From the NCBI RefSeq assembly GCF_014203355.1, contig NZ_JACHIR010000001.1:434001-498000 (forward strand): a DNA stretch of 64,000 nucleotides, written 5' to 3'. The position numbers and the translations under genes were made by a program. The notes beneath the pieces were generated by a model. It was given only the letters and a program-made list of their open reading frames with translations. It searched no databases and was not told the DNA's origin. This document shows, piece after piece, positions 6,588-15,010 of this stretch. The DNA is from Kutzneria kofuensis (lineage in GTDB: Bacteria; Actinomycetota; Actinomycetes; Mycobacteriales; Pseudonocardiaceae). Numbering within the stretch: the stretch's first letter is position 1; each line of letters begins with the position of its first letter.

Positions 6588-8932
6588 TCCCCAACCCCGA
6601 CTTTCTCGTCGAGCCGTGGCGGCTACGCGAGTGCACGCTCAACCTGGACCTGCTGGCCCAGGGTGAGTCGCTGTTCGCGCTGTCCAACGGCCACATCGGC
6701 TGGCGCGGCAACCTGGACGAGGGCGAGCCGCACGCGCTGCCCGGCAGCTACCTCAACGGGGTGCACGAGGTGCGCCCGCTGCCGTACGCCGAACGCGGCT
6801 ACGGCAACCCCGAGTCCAGCCAGACGGTCATCAACGTCACCAACGGCAAGGTGATCCGGCTGCTCGTCGACGACGAGCCGCTCGACCTGCGCTACGGCAC
6901 GCTGGTCAGCCACGAGCGCACCCTCGACTTCCGCACCGGCACGCTGGTCCGCGAGATCCACTGGGTCTCGCCGGCCGGCAAGGCGGTCAAGGTCCGCACC
7001 ACCCGGCTCGTCTCCTTCACGCAGCGGGCCGTGGCCGCGATCGGCTACGAGGTGGAGGCCGTCGACAAGCCGGTGCGGGTGGTGATCCAGTCCGAGCTGA
7101 TCGCCAACGAGCAGCTCCCGGCGCAGTCGGACGACCCGCGGTCCTCGGCCGTGCTGGAACGGCCACTGACGTCGGTGATGCATGCGGCGCACGGCAGCAA
7201 GGCGGTCCTGGTGCACCGCGTCGAGCACAGCGGGCTGGGCGTCGCGGCGGCGATGGACCACACCGTGTTCGGCGAGGACGAGCTGCCCTGCCAGACCGAG
7301 ATCGAACCGGACCTCGGCCGGTTCTCCGTCGGCAACCGGCTGGTCCCGGGGCAGAAGCTGGGCTTCGCCAAGTTCGTCGCCTACGGCTGGTCGAGCACCC
7401 GGTCCGTGCCGGCGCTGCGGGACCAGGTCGAGGCGGCCCTGGCCGCGGCCAAGGTGACCGGCTGGGACGGCCTGGTCGCCGAGCAGCGGGAGTTCCTGGA
7501 CGCGTTCTGGCGGGACGCCGACGTGGAGGTGGTCGGCGACGCCGAGGTGCAGCAGGCGGTCCGGTTCGCCCTGTTCCACGTGCTGCAGGCCGGCGCTCGC
7601 GGCGAGCGGCGGGCCATCGCGGCCAAGGGCCTGACCGGCCCCGGCTACGACGGCCACGCGTTCTGGGACACCGAGCTGTACGTGCTGCCGGTGCTGACGT
7701 ACACGTATCCGGAATCGGTCGCGCATGCCCTGTGGTGGCGGCACGACACCATGCCGCTGGCCCAGGAACGCGCCCAGCAGCTGGGTTTCGAGGGCGCCGC
7801 GTTCCCGTGGCGGACGATCACCGGCGCGGAGTGCTCCGGCTACTGGCCGGCCGGCACCGCCGCGTTCCACCTGAACGCCGCCGTCGCCGCCGCGGTCACC
7901 CGGTACGTGAGCGCCACCGGCGACGAGGACTTCGCTGCCACCGCCGGCATCGAGCTGCTGGTGCAGACCGCGCGGCTGTGGCGGTCGCTGGGGCACCACA
8001 ACAGCGAGGGCCGGTTCTGCATCGACGGCGTGACCGGCCCCGACGAGTACAGCGCCATCGCCGACAACAACGTCTACACGAACCTGATGGCCAAGCGGAA
8101 CCTGCTGGCCGCCTACGAGTACGTGCACAAGTTCCCGGACCGGGCCCGGGAGCTGGGCGTGGACGAGGAGGAGGCGGCGGCCTGGCACGACGCCGCCAAG
8201 GCGGTCCTCGTCCCGTACGACACGGCGTTGGGCGTGCACCCGCAGTCCGACGGCTTCACCCGGCACCAGGAGTGGGACTTCGCCACGTCGAAGTACCCGC
8301 TGCTGCTGCACCACCCGTACTTCGACATCTACCGCAAGCAGGTGGTCAAGCAGGCCGACCTGGTGCTGGCGATCATGCAGTGCCCCGAGGAGTTCACGGC
8401 CGAGCAGAAGGCCCGCGACTTCGACTACTACGAGCGGATCACCGTGCGCGACTCGTCGCTGTCGGCGTGCGTGCAGGCGGTGGTGGCCGCCGAGGTCGGG
8501 CAGTTGCAGCTGGCCCATGACTACCTGGCCGAGGCGGCGCTGATGGACCTCGCCGACCTGGAGCACAACACCTCCGACGGCCTGCACATCGCCTCGCTGG
8601 CCGGGGCGTGGATCGCGCTCGTCAACGGCCTCGGCGGCCTGCGCCAGGACGGCGACGGCATGCTGCGCTTCGCGCCGCGCCTTCCGCCGGGCCTGTCCCG
8701 GCTGCGATTCTCGGTGCGGCAGCGGAGTTCGCGGGTGCGGGTGACCGTCACCCCGTCCTCAGCGCGGTACGAGGTGGACGGCCCCGACGACCTGACGATC
8801 GTCCATCATGGACGGACGGTGCACCTCGCTTCCCCGCAGGAGCTGCCCATTCCGCCCGCGCCGCGGGTGCGCCCCAGCGAGCAGCCGCCGGGCCGCGCGC
8901 CGCGGCGCCGGGACCAGGCCGAGGACGGCTGA
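6584..8932 (+). CDS. GH65 disaccharide phosphorylase (maltose/trehalose/kojibiose type)
   Basis: A 782-residue inverting phosphorylase, normal length for GH65. An N-terminal beta-sandwich (ESLFALSNGHIGWRGNLDEG) is followed by the (alpha/alpha)6 catalytic barrel: HAFWDTELYVLPVL, then TITGAECSGYWPAGT. The catalytic acid is Glu488 in GVTGPDEYS. It splits an alpha-glucoside with phosphate to give beta-glucose 1-phosphate plus glucose, feeding the overlapping mutase gene. There is no signal peptide, so it acts on imported or internal disaccharide. Whether it prefers maltose, trehalose or kojibiose cannot be read from motifs. The GTG start overlaps the mutase stop (GTGA). Confidence 0.93.
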   Translation: MIPNPDFLVEPWRLRECTLNLDLLAQGESLFALSNGHIGWRGNLDEGEPHALPGSYLNGVHEVRPLPYAERGYGNPESSQTVINVTNGKVIRLLVDDEPLDLRYGTLVSHERTLDFRTGTLVREIHWVSPAGKAVKVRTTRLVSFTQRAVAAIGYEVEAVDKPVRVVIQSELIANEQLPAQSDDPRSSAVLERPLTSVMHAAHGSKAVLVHRVEHSGLGVAAAMDHTVFGEDELPCQTEIEPDLGRFSVGNRLVPGQKLGFAKFVAYGWSSTRSVPALRDQVEAALAAAKVTGWDGLVAEQREFLDAFWRDADVEVVGDAEVQQAVRFALFHVLQAGARGERRAIAAKGLTGPGYDGHAFWDTELYVLPVLTYTYPESVAHALWWRHDTMPLAQERAQQLGFEGAAFPWRTITGAECSGYWPAGTAAFHLNAAVAAAVTRYVSATGDEDFAATAGIELLVQTARLWRSLGHHNSEGRFCIDGVTGPDEYSAIADNNVYTNLMAKRNLLAAYEYVHKFPDRARELGVDEEEAAAWHDAAKAVLVPYDTALGVHPQSDGFTRHQEWDFATSKYPLLLHHPYFDIYRKQVVKQADLVLAIMQCPEEFTAEQKARDFDYYERITVRDSSLSACVQAVVAAEVGQLQLAHDYLAEAALMDLADLEHNTSDGLHIASLAGAWIALVNGLGGLRQDGDGMLRFAPRLPPGLSRLRFSVRQRSSRVRVTVTPSSARYEVDGPDDLTIVHHGRTVHLASPQELPIPPAPRVRPSEQPPGRAPRRRDQAEDG

Positions 8933-8936
8933 TCGC

Positions 8937-9188
8937 ATGGGGTGGAACGACCTGAGCCCGCACCGCCGCCGTCAGCTGGCGGCGCTGGGCATCGTGCAGG
9001 TCCTGCTCGCCGTGGCCGCCTGGGTGGATCTCGCGATCCGCCCGGCGGCCAAGGTGCGCGGCCCGAAGTGGGTGTGGACGCTGGTGATCGGCGTCAACTT
9101 CGTCGGGCCGCTGGCCTACTTCGGCTGGGGCCGATCTTCCGCACAACGTGATCTTCACGACGGTGAGGTCGCCTTTACCGATCAGTGA
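8937..9188 (+). CDS. Small PLDc_N-type membrane protein
   Basis: An 83-residue protein, MGWNDLSPHRRRQLAALGIVQVLLAV..., with two membrane helices (about 17-36 and 46-66) joined by the phospholipase D nuclease N-terminal signature region: W-x-x-L-x-I and NFVGPLAYFGWGR. The family has no catalytic residues and resembles actinobacterial membrane anchors or cardiolipin synthase N-termini. It begins 5 nt after the GH65 stop, so it is in the same transcript. Its function is unknown. The acidic tail DLHDGEVAFTDQ is cytoplasmic or exposed. Confidence 0.75.
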   Translation: MGWNDLSPHRRRQLAALGIVQVLLAVAAWVDLAIRPAAKVRGPKWVWTLVIGVNFVGPLAYFGWGRSSAQRDLHDGEVAFTDQ

Positions 9189-9305
9189 TCGATCGGTCAC
9201 TACCCGCCTCGGGTGCTCTGCTCCACTGTGACGCGCACGACGACGGTCAAACGGAGCAGTCCGGCTCCGTCCGCCGGCGTCACAGCGACAGCGGGGAGCT
9301 GACAC

Positions 9306-9830
9306 GTGGCGACACGAATCTCCTTACGGCGCGAGCATGTGGTGGCCGCGAGCCTGGTCGGCTCGGTGGTCGTGGTCCTGGGATTCGCCTCCGGCCTCGG
9401 CATCCACCACACCACGAGCGCGGCGGCGGCGCCGCCCACCGCCACTGGCAGCGCCGAGCCGCCTACCACCGACACCAGCGGTGACCAGGGCGGCGGTGGG
9501 TACCAGTCGGCGGGTTACTCGGGCGGGGGCGGCCAACAAGGCGACAACCCGTACGTGGCAACGACAACGGCCCCGGTCGTAGTCGGGACAGCTACACCGA
9601 CGGCCACCACGGCAGTGCCGACGACAACAACGACAGGCACCACGACGAGCGTGCCGACCTGCACGCCCGGCCTGGTGCCGCCGATCGTCGACTCGCTGAC
9701 CACTGGCGTGCAAGGACTTCCGCTGCTCGGCCCGGTGGTGTCCGGAGTCGGCCTGCCGCCCCTGGTGGACACGCTGCTGGGCTCGTGCCCGGCCACGACC
9801 ACGCCGACGCCCACCACCACCTCCCGGTGA
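9306..9830 (+). CDS. Exported or anchored Thr-rich protein, first gene of copper operon
   Basis: A 174-residue protein with an N-terminal membrane or signal segment (about 13-33, VVAASLVGSVVVVLGFASGLG). A low-complexity Gly/Gln/Thr region (about 45-115, GGGGYQSAGYSGGGG then TTTTTGTTT) follows, and then a short C-terminal domain bounded by Cys residues (SVPTCTPGLVPPIVDSL ... LLGSCPATTT). The two Cys may form a disulfide. A Thr-rich tail ends the protein. It has no copper motif of its own; the link to copper comes from its 4-nt overlap with copD (GTGA) and the downstream cupredoxins. The family is not recognised. It is probably surface-exposed and glycosylated, which is an inference. Confidence 0.6.
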   Translation: MATRISLRREHVVAASLVGSVVVVLGFASGLGIHHTTSAAAAPPTATGSAEPPTTDTSGDQGGGGYQSAGYSGGGGQQGDNPYVATTTAPVVVGTATPTATTAVPTTTTTGTTTSVPTCTPGLVPPIVDSLTTGVQGLPLLGPVVSGVGLPPLVDTLLGSCPATTTPTPTTTSR

Positions 9831-10726
9831 ACGTCGACGCGGCCCGGTCCTGGTACGTGCTCGCCAGGCTCGTCGACTACCTCGGCATCGCGCTTTTCCT
9901 CGGCGGCAGCGGCTTTGTCGCGTTGCTGTGGCCGGCCGGAAGCGCGGTGCGTGCCACCCGGCGCGTGATCACCGCCGGCTGGCTGCTCGGCGTCGCCGGC
10001 GCCGTCGCCACCATCGTGCTGGAAGGCGTCTGGGCCGGCGGCGGCCCCATCGGCTGGCCGCTGGTGACGCGGGTGCTGGCCACCGACTTCGGCCGGGTGT
10101 GGCTCGCCATCGCGCTGCTGTGGCTGCTCGCCGGCGTGGTGCTGGCGGACCTGTTGCAGCGCAAGGAGATCGCGGCGCGATCCGTGGCGTGGCGGGTCGG
10201 TGCACTCGCCGTCGGCCTGGGCCTGCTGCGCGCGATGGGGCTGACCGGGCACACCTCCGACGCCGGCACCCCGCTGGTGGAGATCGCCGACCTGGCGCAC
10301 CTGCTCGGCATGGCGCTGTGGATCGGCGGACTGGTGGTGCTGCTGTTCGGCGTGCTGCCCCGGCGGCGGCCGGACGAGCTGGCCCGGGTGGTGCCGCGCT
10401 ACTCGCGGCTCGCCATGGTCAGCGTGGGCACCGTCGTGCTGGCCGGCGTCGTGCTGGCCTGGCAGTCGCTCGGCTCGGTGGATGCCTTGCTGCACACCGA
10501 CTACGGCCGGATCCTGCTGGTCAAGATCGGCGTGCTCGCCGTCGTGCTGGCCGCGGCGCAGGCGAGCAAGAGCTGGGTCGGCCGGCGGCTGGACTTCGCC
10601 GTGGTGCTGCGCGGCGACGCCCGCACGGTGCGGCCGTTCGTCTACTCCGTCACGGCGGAGACCGTCCTCGTGGTGTTCGTGCTGTTCGCCGCGAGTGTGC
10701 TCGTCACGGCCAGCCCCGGCCGCTGA
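9827..10726 (+). CDS. CopD-family membrane protein
   Basis: A 299-residue integral membrane protein with about eight hydrophobic helices: VDYLGIALFLGGSGFVALLW, LLGVAGAVATIVLEGVW, LAIALLWLLAGVVLADLL, MALWIGGLVVLLFGVLP and others. It matches the CopD copper resistance domain, with conserved His residues in LTGHTSDAG and DLAHLLGMALWIGG. CopD is thought to move copper across the cytoplasmic membrane, usually with a CopC partner. No CopC domain is present, and cupredoxins follow instead. The GTG start overlaps the previous gene by 4 nt. Confidence 0.88.
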   Translation: MNVDAARSWYVLARLVDYLGIALFLGGSGFVALLWPAGSAVRATRRVITAGWLLGVAGAVATIVLEGVWAGGGPIGWPLVTRVLATDFGRVWLAIALLWLLAGVVLADLLQRKEIAARSVAWRVGALAVGLGLLRAMGLTGHTSDAGTPLVEIADLAHLLGMALWIGGLVVLLFGVLPRRRPDELARVVPRYSRLAMVSVGTVVLAGVVLAWQSLGSVDALLHTDYGRILLVKIGVLAVVLAAAQASKSWVGRRLDFAVVLRGDARTVRPFVYSVTAETVLVVFVLFAASVLVTASPGR

Positions 10727-10751
10727 CGTTCCCCCCGGAAAGGAAACCGAA

Positions 10752-11666
10752 GTGGACCAACCATCCCTGCCGGCGCGCCGGCGCGGCCTGCTGCTTCCCG
10801 CGCTCGCGGTGCTCGCCGTCGCCGGATCGGTCTTCGCGCTGACCTCGCTGCGCGCCGACGACCAGCGCACGACGAGCCCGGAGCCGGCCGCGCAGACCGC
10901 CGCCCTGCCCGCATCGGTCGTGGACGCGCAGAAGGCCGCCGTGGCGCAGTACTCGCCGGCCGCGGAGACCTCGGCGATCGCCGTGGAGATCAAGAACTAC
11001 GCGTTCTCCCCGGCCAGCGTCACGGTGTCGCCCGGGGCCACCGTGACCTGGACGAACGAGGACACCGCGCCGCACACCGTGACGGTGTCCAGCGGCCCGG
11101 TGACCTTCGCGTCGCCGACCCTGCAACAGGGCCAGACGTTCAGCTACACCTTCACCAAGGCCGGCACGTACTCGTACTACTGCGCCGTGCACCCGGACAT
11201 GAAGGCCAGCGTCACGGTCCAGGGCTCGACTCCCCCGCCCACCACCACGACCCCGCCGCCGACGACAACCGCGTCGCCCACCACCACGATGACCATGCCG
11301 ACCTCCACGCCGGGCAGCGGCTGCGTGGTCAAGGAGGCGCTGGCGCCGTTCATCGCGCACCTCAAGGCCGCGCACCTGGAGGAATCCGTCGGCCAGCAGG
11401 TCAGCGACGCGCTCAACCTCGACCAGTACATCAAGACGCACACCGTGCTGATCGAGAACATGCTCACCCCCATCCTCAACGGTGACGCCGACCAGTCGGT
11501 CAAGGACGTGCTCGCACCGCTGCTGGCGCATCTGAAGGCGGCCCACCTCGACGAGTCGCTCGGCCAGCAGGTGAGCGACCTGCTGAACGTCGACCAGTAC
11601 GTCAAGACCCACACCGTGCTCGTGGAGAACATGCTCGAGCCGGTGTTCAACCAGCTGACCTGCTGA
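10752..11666 (+). CDS. Exported cupredoxin with two tandem 57-residue C-terminal repeats
   Basis: A 304-residue protein. An N-terminal membrane or signal segment (about 11-33) leads to a plastocyanin-type cupredoxin domain (about 76-156) with the four type 1 copper ligands in order: His108 (PHTV), Cys144 (YYCAV), His147 and Met150 (HPDM). A Pro/Thr linker (about 160-187) follows, then two near-identical copies of a helical unit at about 193-247 and 250-304 (LAPFIAHLKAAHLEESVGQQ / LAPLLAHLKAAHLDESLGQQ; both with DQY-KTHTVL-ENML). The repeat is not a domain I recognise. GTG start with GGAAAGGA upstream. It probably binds copper outside the membrane and passes it to or from CopD. Confidence 0.8.
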   Translation: MDQPSLPARRRGLLLPALAVLAVAGSVFALTSLRADDQRTTSPEPAAQTAALPASVVDAQKAAVAQYSPAAETSAIAVEIKNYAFSPASVTVSPGATVTWTNEDTAPHTVTVSSGPVTFASPTLQQGQTFSYTFTKAGTYSYYCAVHPDMKASVTVQGSTPPPTTTTPPPTTTASPTTTMTMPTSTPGSGCVVKEALAPFIAHLKAAHLEESVGQQVSDALNLDQYIKTHTVLIENMLTPILNGDADQSVKDVLAPLLAHLKAAHLDESLGQQVSDLLNVDQYVKTHTVLVENMLEPVFNQLTC

Positions 11667-11727
11667 CCGGGTCCGCAGCGGTCAGCGTGGCCCGCTGCGG
11701 CCCTTTCCCTGACACGAAAGGACGTCA

Positions 11728-12111
11728 ATGCCCGACACCGCAGTCCTGCCGGTCGTCGACCACACCCTGCCGTCGCCCGGCGCCTACCGCCTGGGCGGCT
11801 GCGTCCTCGAATTCACGCCGTTCCCCTTGATACACCGCAGGATCCGACCGGACGGCGGCGAACTGGTCATCGGCGACGAATCGACCCTGACCCTGCCGGA
11901 CGTGCTGACCGCGACAATCACCGTCGAGCGGCGCCGCCGACTGCGCATCAACGGCTGGCTCGACCTGCGCGGCCGGCGACACACGCTACGGCTGGCGGCA
12001 CGCGTCGTGCACGTCGACGACGACGGCGTGGTGTTCGCCGCCGCCGGCACGGCCGTCGCGCCCGGCCGGCGGCGCGTGCGCGTCGAGGCCGCGATGGAGT
12101 TCACCCGATGA
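11728..12111 (+). CDS. YceI-like small beta protein (tentative)
   Basis: A 127-residue soluble protein with no signal peptide. It opens LPSPGAYRLGGCVLEFTPFPLIHRRIRPDGGELVIGD, and alternates short strands (LTATITVERRRR, INGWLDLRGRRHTLRLAARVV). This resembles a shortened YceI lipid-binding lipocalin-like fold, in which an opening Y-x-L-D...F-x-v motif and GxLxIxD are typical. The match is by eye and partial. ATG preceded by AAAGGA. It overlaps the next cupredoxin gene by 4 nt (ATGA), so it belongs to the copper operon. YceI-type proteins occur near cupredoxins and cytochromes elsewhere, which fits. Confidence 0.5.
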   Translation: MPDTAVLPVVDHTLPSPGAYRLGGCVLEFTPFPLIHRRIRPDGGELVIGDESTLTLPDVLTATITVERRRRLRINGWLDLRGRRHTLRLAARVVHVDDDGVVFAAAGTAVAPGRRRVRVEAAMEFTR

Positions 12112-12707
12112 CCCGCCGCCTGCTCTCGATACTGCTGACGATCCCGCTCCTCGCGGTGCTCGCACCGACGCCCGCCATGGCCGCGTCGCAGGCCGTGACG
12201 ATGGCGCAGTACGCGTTCGCGCCGGCATCACTGACCGTGCACGTCGGCGACACGATCACCTGGACGAACCAGGATCAGGCGCCGCACGACGTCACGACGA
12301 CGGCCGGACCGGTCGCGGTGCACTCTCCGATGCTGATGACCGGCCAGTCCTGGACGTACACGTTCACCCAGCCCGGCACGTACGCCTACATCTGCTCCAT
12401 CCACCCCGACATGAAGGCGCAGATCACCGTGCTGGCCGCGCCGACCACGGCGCCACCGATCCAGCGGCCGGCGCCGACCACCGCCGTACATCACACGACG
12501 GCCGGCGGCGCGCCCGTCGTCGCCGCCCATCCGACCACGACGACCGCACCGCCGACCACCACTGCTACTTCCGCTGCGCCGCCGGTGATGCAGGCGATGG
12601 CGCCAACCGATCAGTCCACATTGGATCCCATGTTACTGGTCGCCGGGCTGGTCGCGGCCGTGGCGACGCTGTGCCTGCTGCTCATCGCGTCACGGGCCGC
12701 CGACTAG
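12108..12707 (+). CDS. Membrane-anchored cupredoxin
   Basis: A 199-residue protein: signal peptide (about 1-26, cleavage after AMA), cupredoxin domain (about 28-110) with ligands His60 (APHDV), Cys96 (YICSI), His99 and Met102 (HPDM), a Thr/Ala/Pro linker (about 111-170), and a C-terminal membrane helix (MLLVAGLVAAVATLCLLLIA) followed by RAAD. It is a type 1 copper electron or copper carrier tethered outside the membrane. Last gene of the copper operon. Its 3' end overlaps the convergent trpA gene by 18 nt. Confidence 0.85.
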   Translation: MTRRLLSILLTIPLLAVLAPTPAMAASQAVTMAQYAFAPASLTVHVGDTITWTNQDQAPHDVTTTAGPVAVHSPMLMTGQSWTYTFTQPGTYAYICSIHPDMKAQITVLAAPTTAPPIQRPAPTTAVHHTTAGGAPVVAAHPTTTTAPPTTTATSAAPPVMQAMAPTDQSTLDPMLLVAGLVAAVATLCLLLIASRAAD

Positions 12708-13544
12708 GCGGCGCGTCCCGTCGGCGAGTTCACCGCACAGTGCGCGGATCTCGGCGATGCCGGTGGCGGTGTCCGGCGCGTCGAGCATCCGCCGCACGAT
12801 CGCCGAGCCGACGATCACGCCGTCGGCGAAGCCGGCCACCTCCGCCGCCTGCCGGCCGTCCGACACGCCCAGCCCCACGAGCACCGGCAGCTCCGTCACC
12901 TGTCGGATCCGCGCCACCAGCTCCGCACCGCTGACCTCCGAGCGCATCCCCGTGACGCCCAACGTGGACGCGGCGTAGACAAATCCCGTGCTGGCACGGG
13001 CAATAGCGGCCAGGCGCTGGTCGGTCGAACTCGGCGCGGCGATGAAAACACTGGCCAGTTCCCGCTTGTCCGCCGCCTCTCGCCACGGCCCGGCGTGCTG
13101 CACCGGCAGGTCCGGCAGCACACACCCCGCCCCGCCCGCGTCCGACAACCCGGCCGCGAACCGCTCGACGCCGTACTGCTCAATGGGATTCCAGTACGTC
13201 ATCACCAGAATCGGCACGTCGGTCTTCGCGGCGACCTGCTCGACCGTGCGCAGCACGTCCTCGGTCCTGACCCCGTTGCGCAGGGCTGTGGTGCTCGCCG
13301 TTTGGATCGCCGGCCCGTCCATCACCGGATCCGTGTACGGCAGGCCGACTTCCAGCGCGTCACAACCGCTTTCGGCCATGGCCACCAGCGCCCGGACGCT
13401 GTCGTCGACGGTAGGAAACCCGGCGGGAAGGTAGCCGACGAGGGACTTCTCGTCGCGGGAGAACAGGGTCGGCCGCGGATCCATGACTCCGACGCCCCGG
13501 CCCTCGGCCGCCGTCATCTTCTCCTTGCGCGAAGCCATCTTCAC
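12690..13544 (-). CDS. trpA: Tryptophan synthase alpha chain
   Basis: A 284-residue TIM barrel. Diagnostic segments are the catalytic Glu in [19 protein letters not shown] with its Asp, [23 protein letters not shown], the Tyr/Ser phosphate-binding region [13 protein letters not shown], and [10 protein letters not shown] with GVIVGSAIV. It cleaves indole-3-glycerol phosphate to indole, which is channelled to TrpB. It starts at a GTG overlapping the trpB stop (GTGA), so the two are translationally coupled. It has a slightly long, charged N-terminus before the usual start ([15 protein letters not shown]). Convergent with the copper operon. Confidence 0.96.
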   Translation of the reverse strand: MKMASRKEKMTAAEGRGVGVMDPRPTLFSRDEKSLVGYLPAGFPTVDDSVRALVAMAESGCDALEVGLPYTDPVMDGPAIQTASTTALRNGVRTEDVLRTVEQVAAKTDVPILVMTYWNPIEQYGVERFAAGLSDAGGAGCVLPDLPVQHAGPWREAADKRELASVFIAAPSSTDQRLAAIARASTGFVYAASTLGVTGMRSEVSGAELVARIRQVTELPVLVGLGVSDGRQAAEVAGFADGVIVGSAIVRRMLDAPDTATGIAEIRALCGELADGTRRLVGGP

Positions 13545-14746
13545 CGCTCCCCCACCAGGTCGAAGTACCGCGCGGCCGTGTCCATGTCCTTGTCCCCGCG
13601 CCCCGACAGGTTGATCAGCACGACCTCCCCCAGCTCGGCGCCGAGCTTGACGGCGCCGGCGAGGGCGTGGCTGGACTCGATCGCCGGGATGATGCCCTCG
13701 GTCCGCGCCAGCAGCCGCATCGCGGCCATCGCCTCGTCGTCGGTGACGGGCACGTACTCGGCCCGCCCACTGTCCCGCAGGTACGAGTGCTCCGGCCCGA
13801 CACCGGCGTAGTCCAGGCCGGCCGAGATCGAATGCGTCTCCACGGTCTGGCCGTCGTCGTCCTGCAGGAAGTAGGAGCGCGAGCCGTGCAGCACACCCAC
13901 CCGGCCCCCGGCGAACGTCGCCGCGTGCCGGCCGGTCTCGACGCCGTCACCGGCGGCCTCGCAGCCGATCAGCCGCGTGGCGTCGTCCAGGAAGGGGTGG
14001 AAGGCGCCGATGGCGTTCGATCCGCCGCCGACGCAGGCCAGCACGGCGTCCGGCAGCCGGCCGGTGCGGCGCTGGATCTGCTCCCGCGCCTCGACTCCGA
14101 CAACTCGCTGCAGGTCGCGCACGATCGTCGGGAACGGGTGCGGCCCGGCGGCCGTGCCGAACAGGTAGTGCGTGGAGTCCACGTTGGCCACCCAGTCGCG
14201 GAACGCCTCGTTGATGGCGTCCTTCAACGTGCCCGCACCCGTCGGCACGGCAACGACTTCCGCGCCGAGCATGCGCATCCGCGCCACGTTCAGCGCCTGC
14301 CGCTCCGTGTCGAAGGATCCCATGTAGACGGTGCAGTCGATGCCCAGCAGCGCACACGCCGTCGCCGTGGCGACGCCGTGCTGGCCGGCGCCCGTTTCCG
14401 CGATGACACGCGGCTTTCCCATGCGCTTGGCCAGCAACGCCTGCCCCAGCGCGTTGTTCAGCTTGTGCGAACCGGTGTGGTTGAGGTCCTCGCGCTTGAG
14501 GAACACCCTCGCGCCGACCGCCTCCGCGAAACGCGGCACCTCGGTCAGCGGTGTCGGCCGGCCGGCGTAGTCCGCCAGCAGGTTGTTCAGGTCCGCCGCG
14601 AACTCCTCGTCGGTGCGGGCCTTGTCGTAGGCGGCGGTGAGCTCGTCGATCGCGGCGACCAGGGCCTCGGGCACGTACTGGCCGCCGAAGCGGCCGAAGA
14701 CGCCCGTCCCGTCGCCGTCGGCGGGATGGAAGAAAGAGGTGACCAT
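13541..14746 (-). CDS. trpB: Tryptophan synthase beta chain
   Basis: A 401-residue PLP enzyme that condenses indole with serine. It begins [27 protein letters not shown]. The PLP lysine lies in [13 protein letters not shown], and the Glu in [14 protein letters not shown]. The phosphate-binding glycine loop is [12 protein letters not shown], and [16 protein letters not shown] is the conserved COMM-domain flank. The open frame extends upstream, but ATG 14746 matches the family start and has AAGGAC before it. It overlaps trpA by 4 nt. The small trpM gene ends 46 nt upstream on the same strand. Confidence 0.97.
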   Translation of the reverse strand: MVTSFFHPADGDGTGVFGRFGGQYVPEALVAAIDELTAAYDKARTDEEFAADLNNLLADYAGRPTPLTEVPRFAEAVGARVFLKREDLNHTGSHKLNNALGQALLAKRMGKPRVIAETGAGQHGVATATACALLGIDCTVYMGSFDTERQALNVARMRMLGAEVVAVPTGAGTLKDAINEAFRDWVANVDSTHYLFGTAAGPHPFPTIVRDLQRVVGVEAREQIQRRTGRLPDAVLACVGGGSNAIGAFHPFLDDATRLIGCEAAGDGVETGRHAATFAGGRVGVLHGSRSYFLQDDDGQTVETHSISAGLDYAGVGPEHSYLRDSGRAEYVPVTDDEAMAAMRLLARTEGIIPAIESSHALAGAVKLGAELGEVVLINLSGRGDKDMDTAARYFDLVGER

Positions 14747-14792
14747 ATGGGGTTTTGTCCTTACGGGTGAACGAAAGCGGGCCGACGGTCGG

Positions 14793-14927
14793 TCAGCCGT
14801 GCCATCGCATCCCGCGGACCTGCCCGGGCTCGCAGCCGATGTGGTAGCGCACCCGGCGGCCCTTGATCCGACGTGCGGGCGCGCGGCACCCGCGGTGGGC
14901 ACCTCCGAAGCGCACGTCGACGGTCAC
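14793..14927 (-). CDS. trpM: TrpM-like small protein, tryptophan biosynthesis modulator
   Basis: A 44-residue minus-strand ORF from GTG 14927 to TGA 14793 (an inner GTG at 14915 is possible). Its core [26 protein letters not shown] matches, from memory, the conserved core of the actinomycete TrpM protein, which in Streptomyces lies in the trp operon and modulates tryptophan synthesis. It is basic, with two Cys. It lies directly upstream of trpB, as in trpC-trpM-trpB-trpA operons, although here no trpC lies upstream. A TATTAC element about 10 nt before the GTG suggests a nearly leaderless transcript. Too short for most default gene calls. Confidence 0.75.
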   Translation of the reverse strand: MTVDVRFGGAHRGCRAPARRIKGRRVRYHIGCEPGQVRGMRWHG

Positions 14928-15010
14928 GTGGCGGAGAGTAATACCGTGACCGCCGGCGACACAACCGCTTCCGGGTTGCCGGCACCGCTGCGCCCGGGGA
15001 TCGTGGTGGC

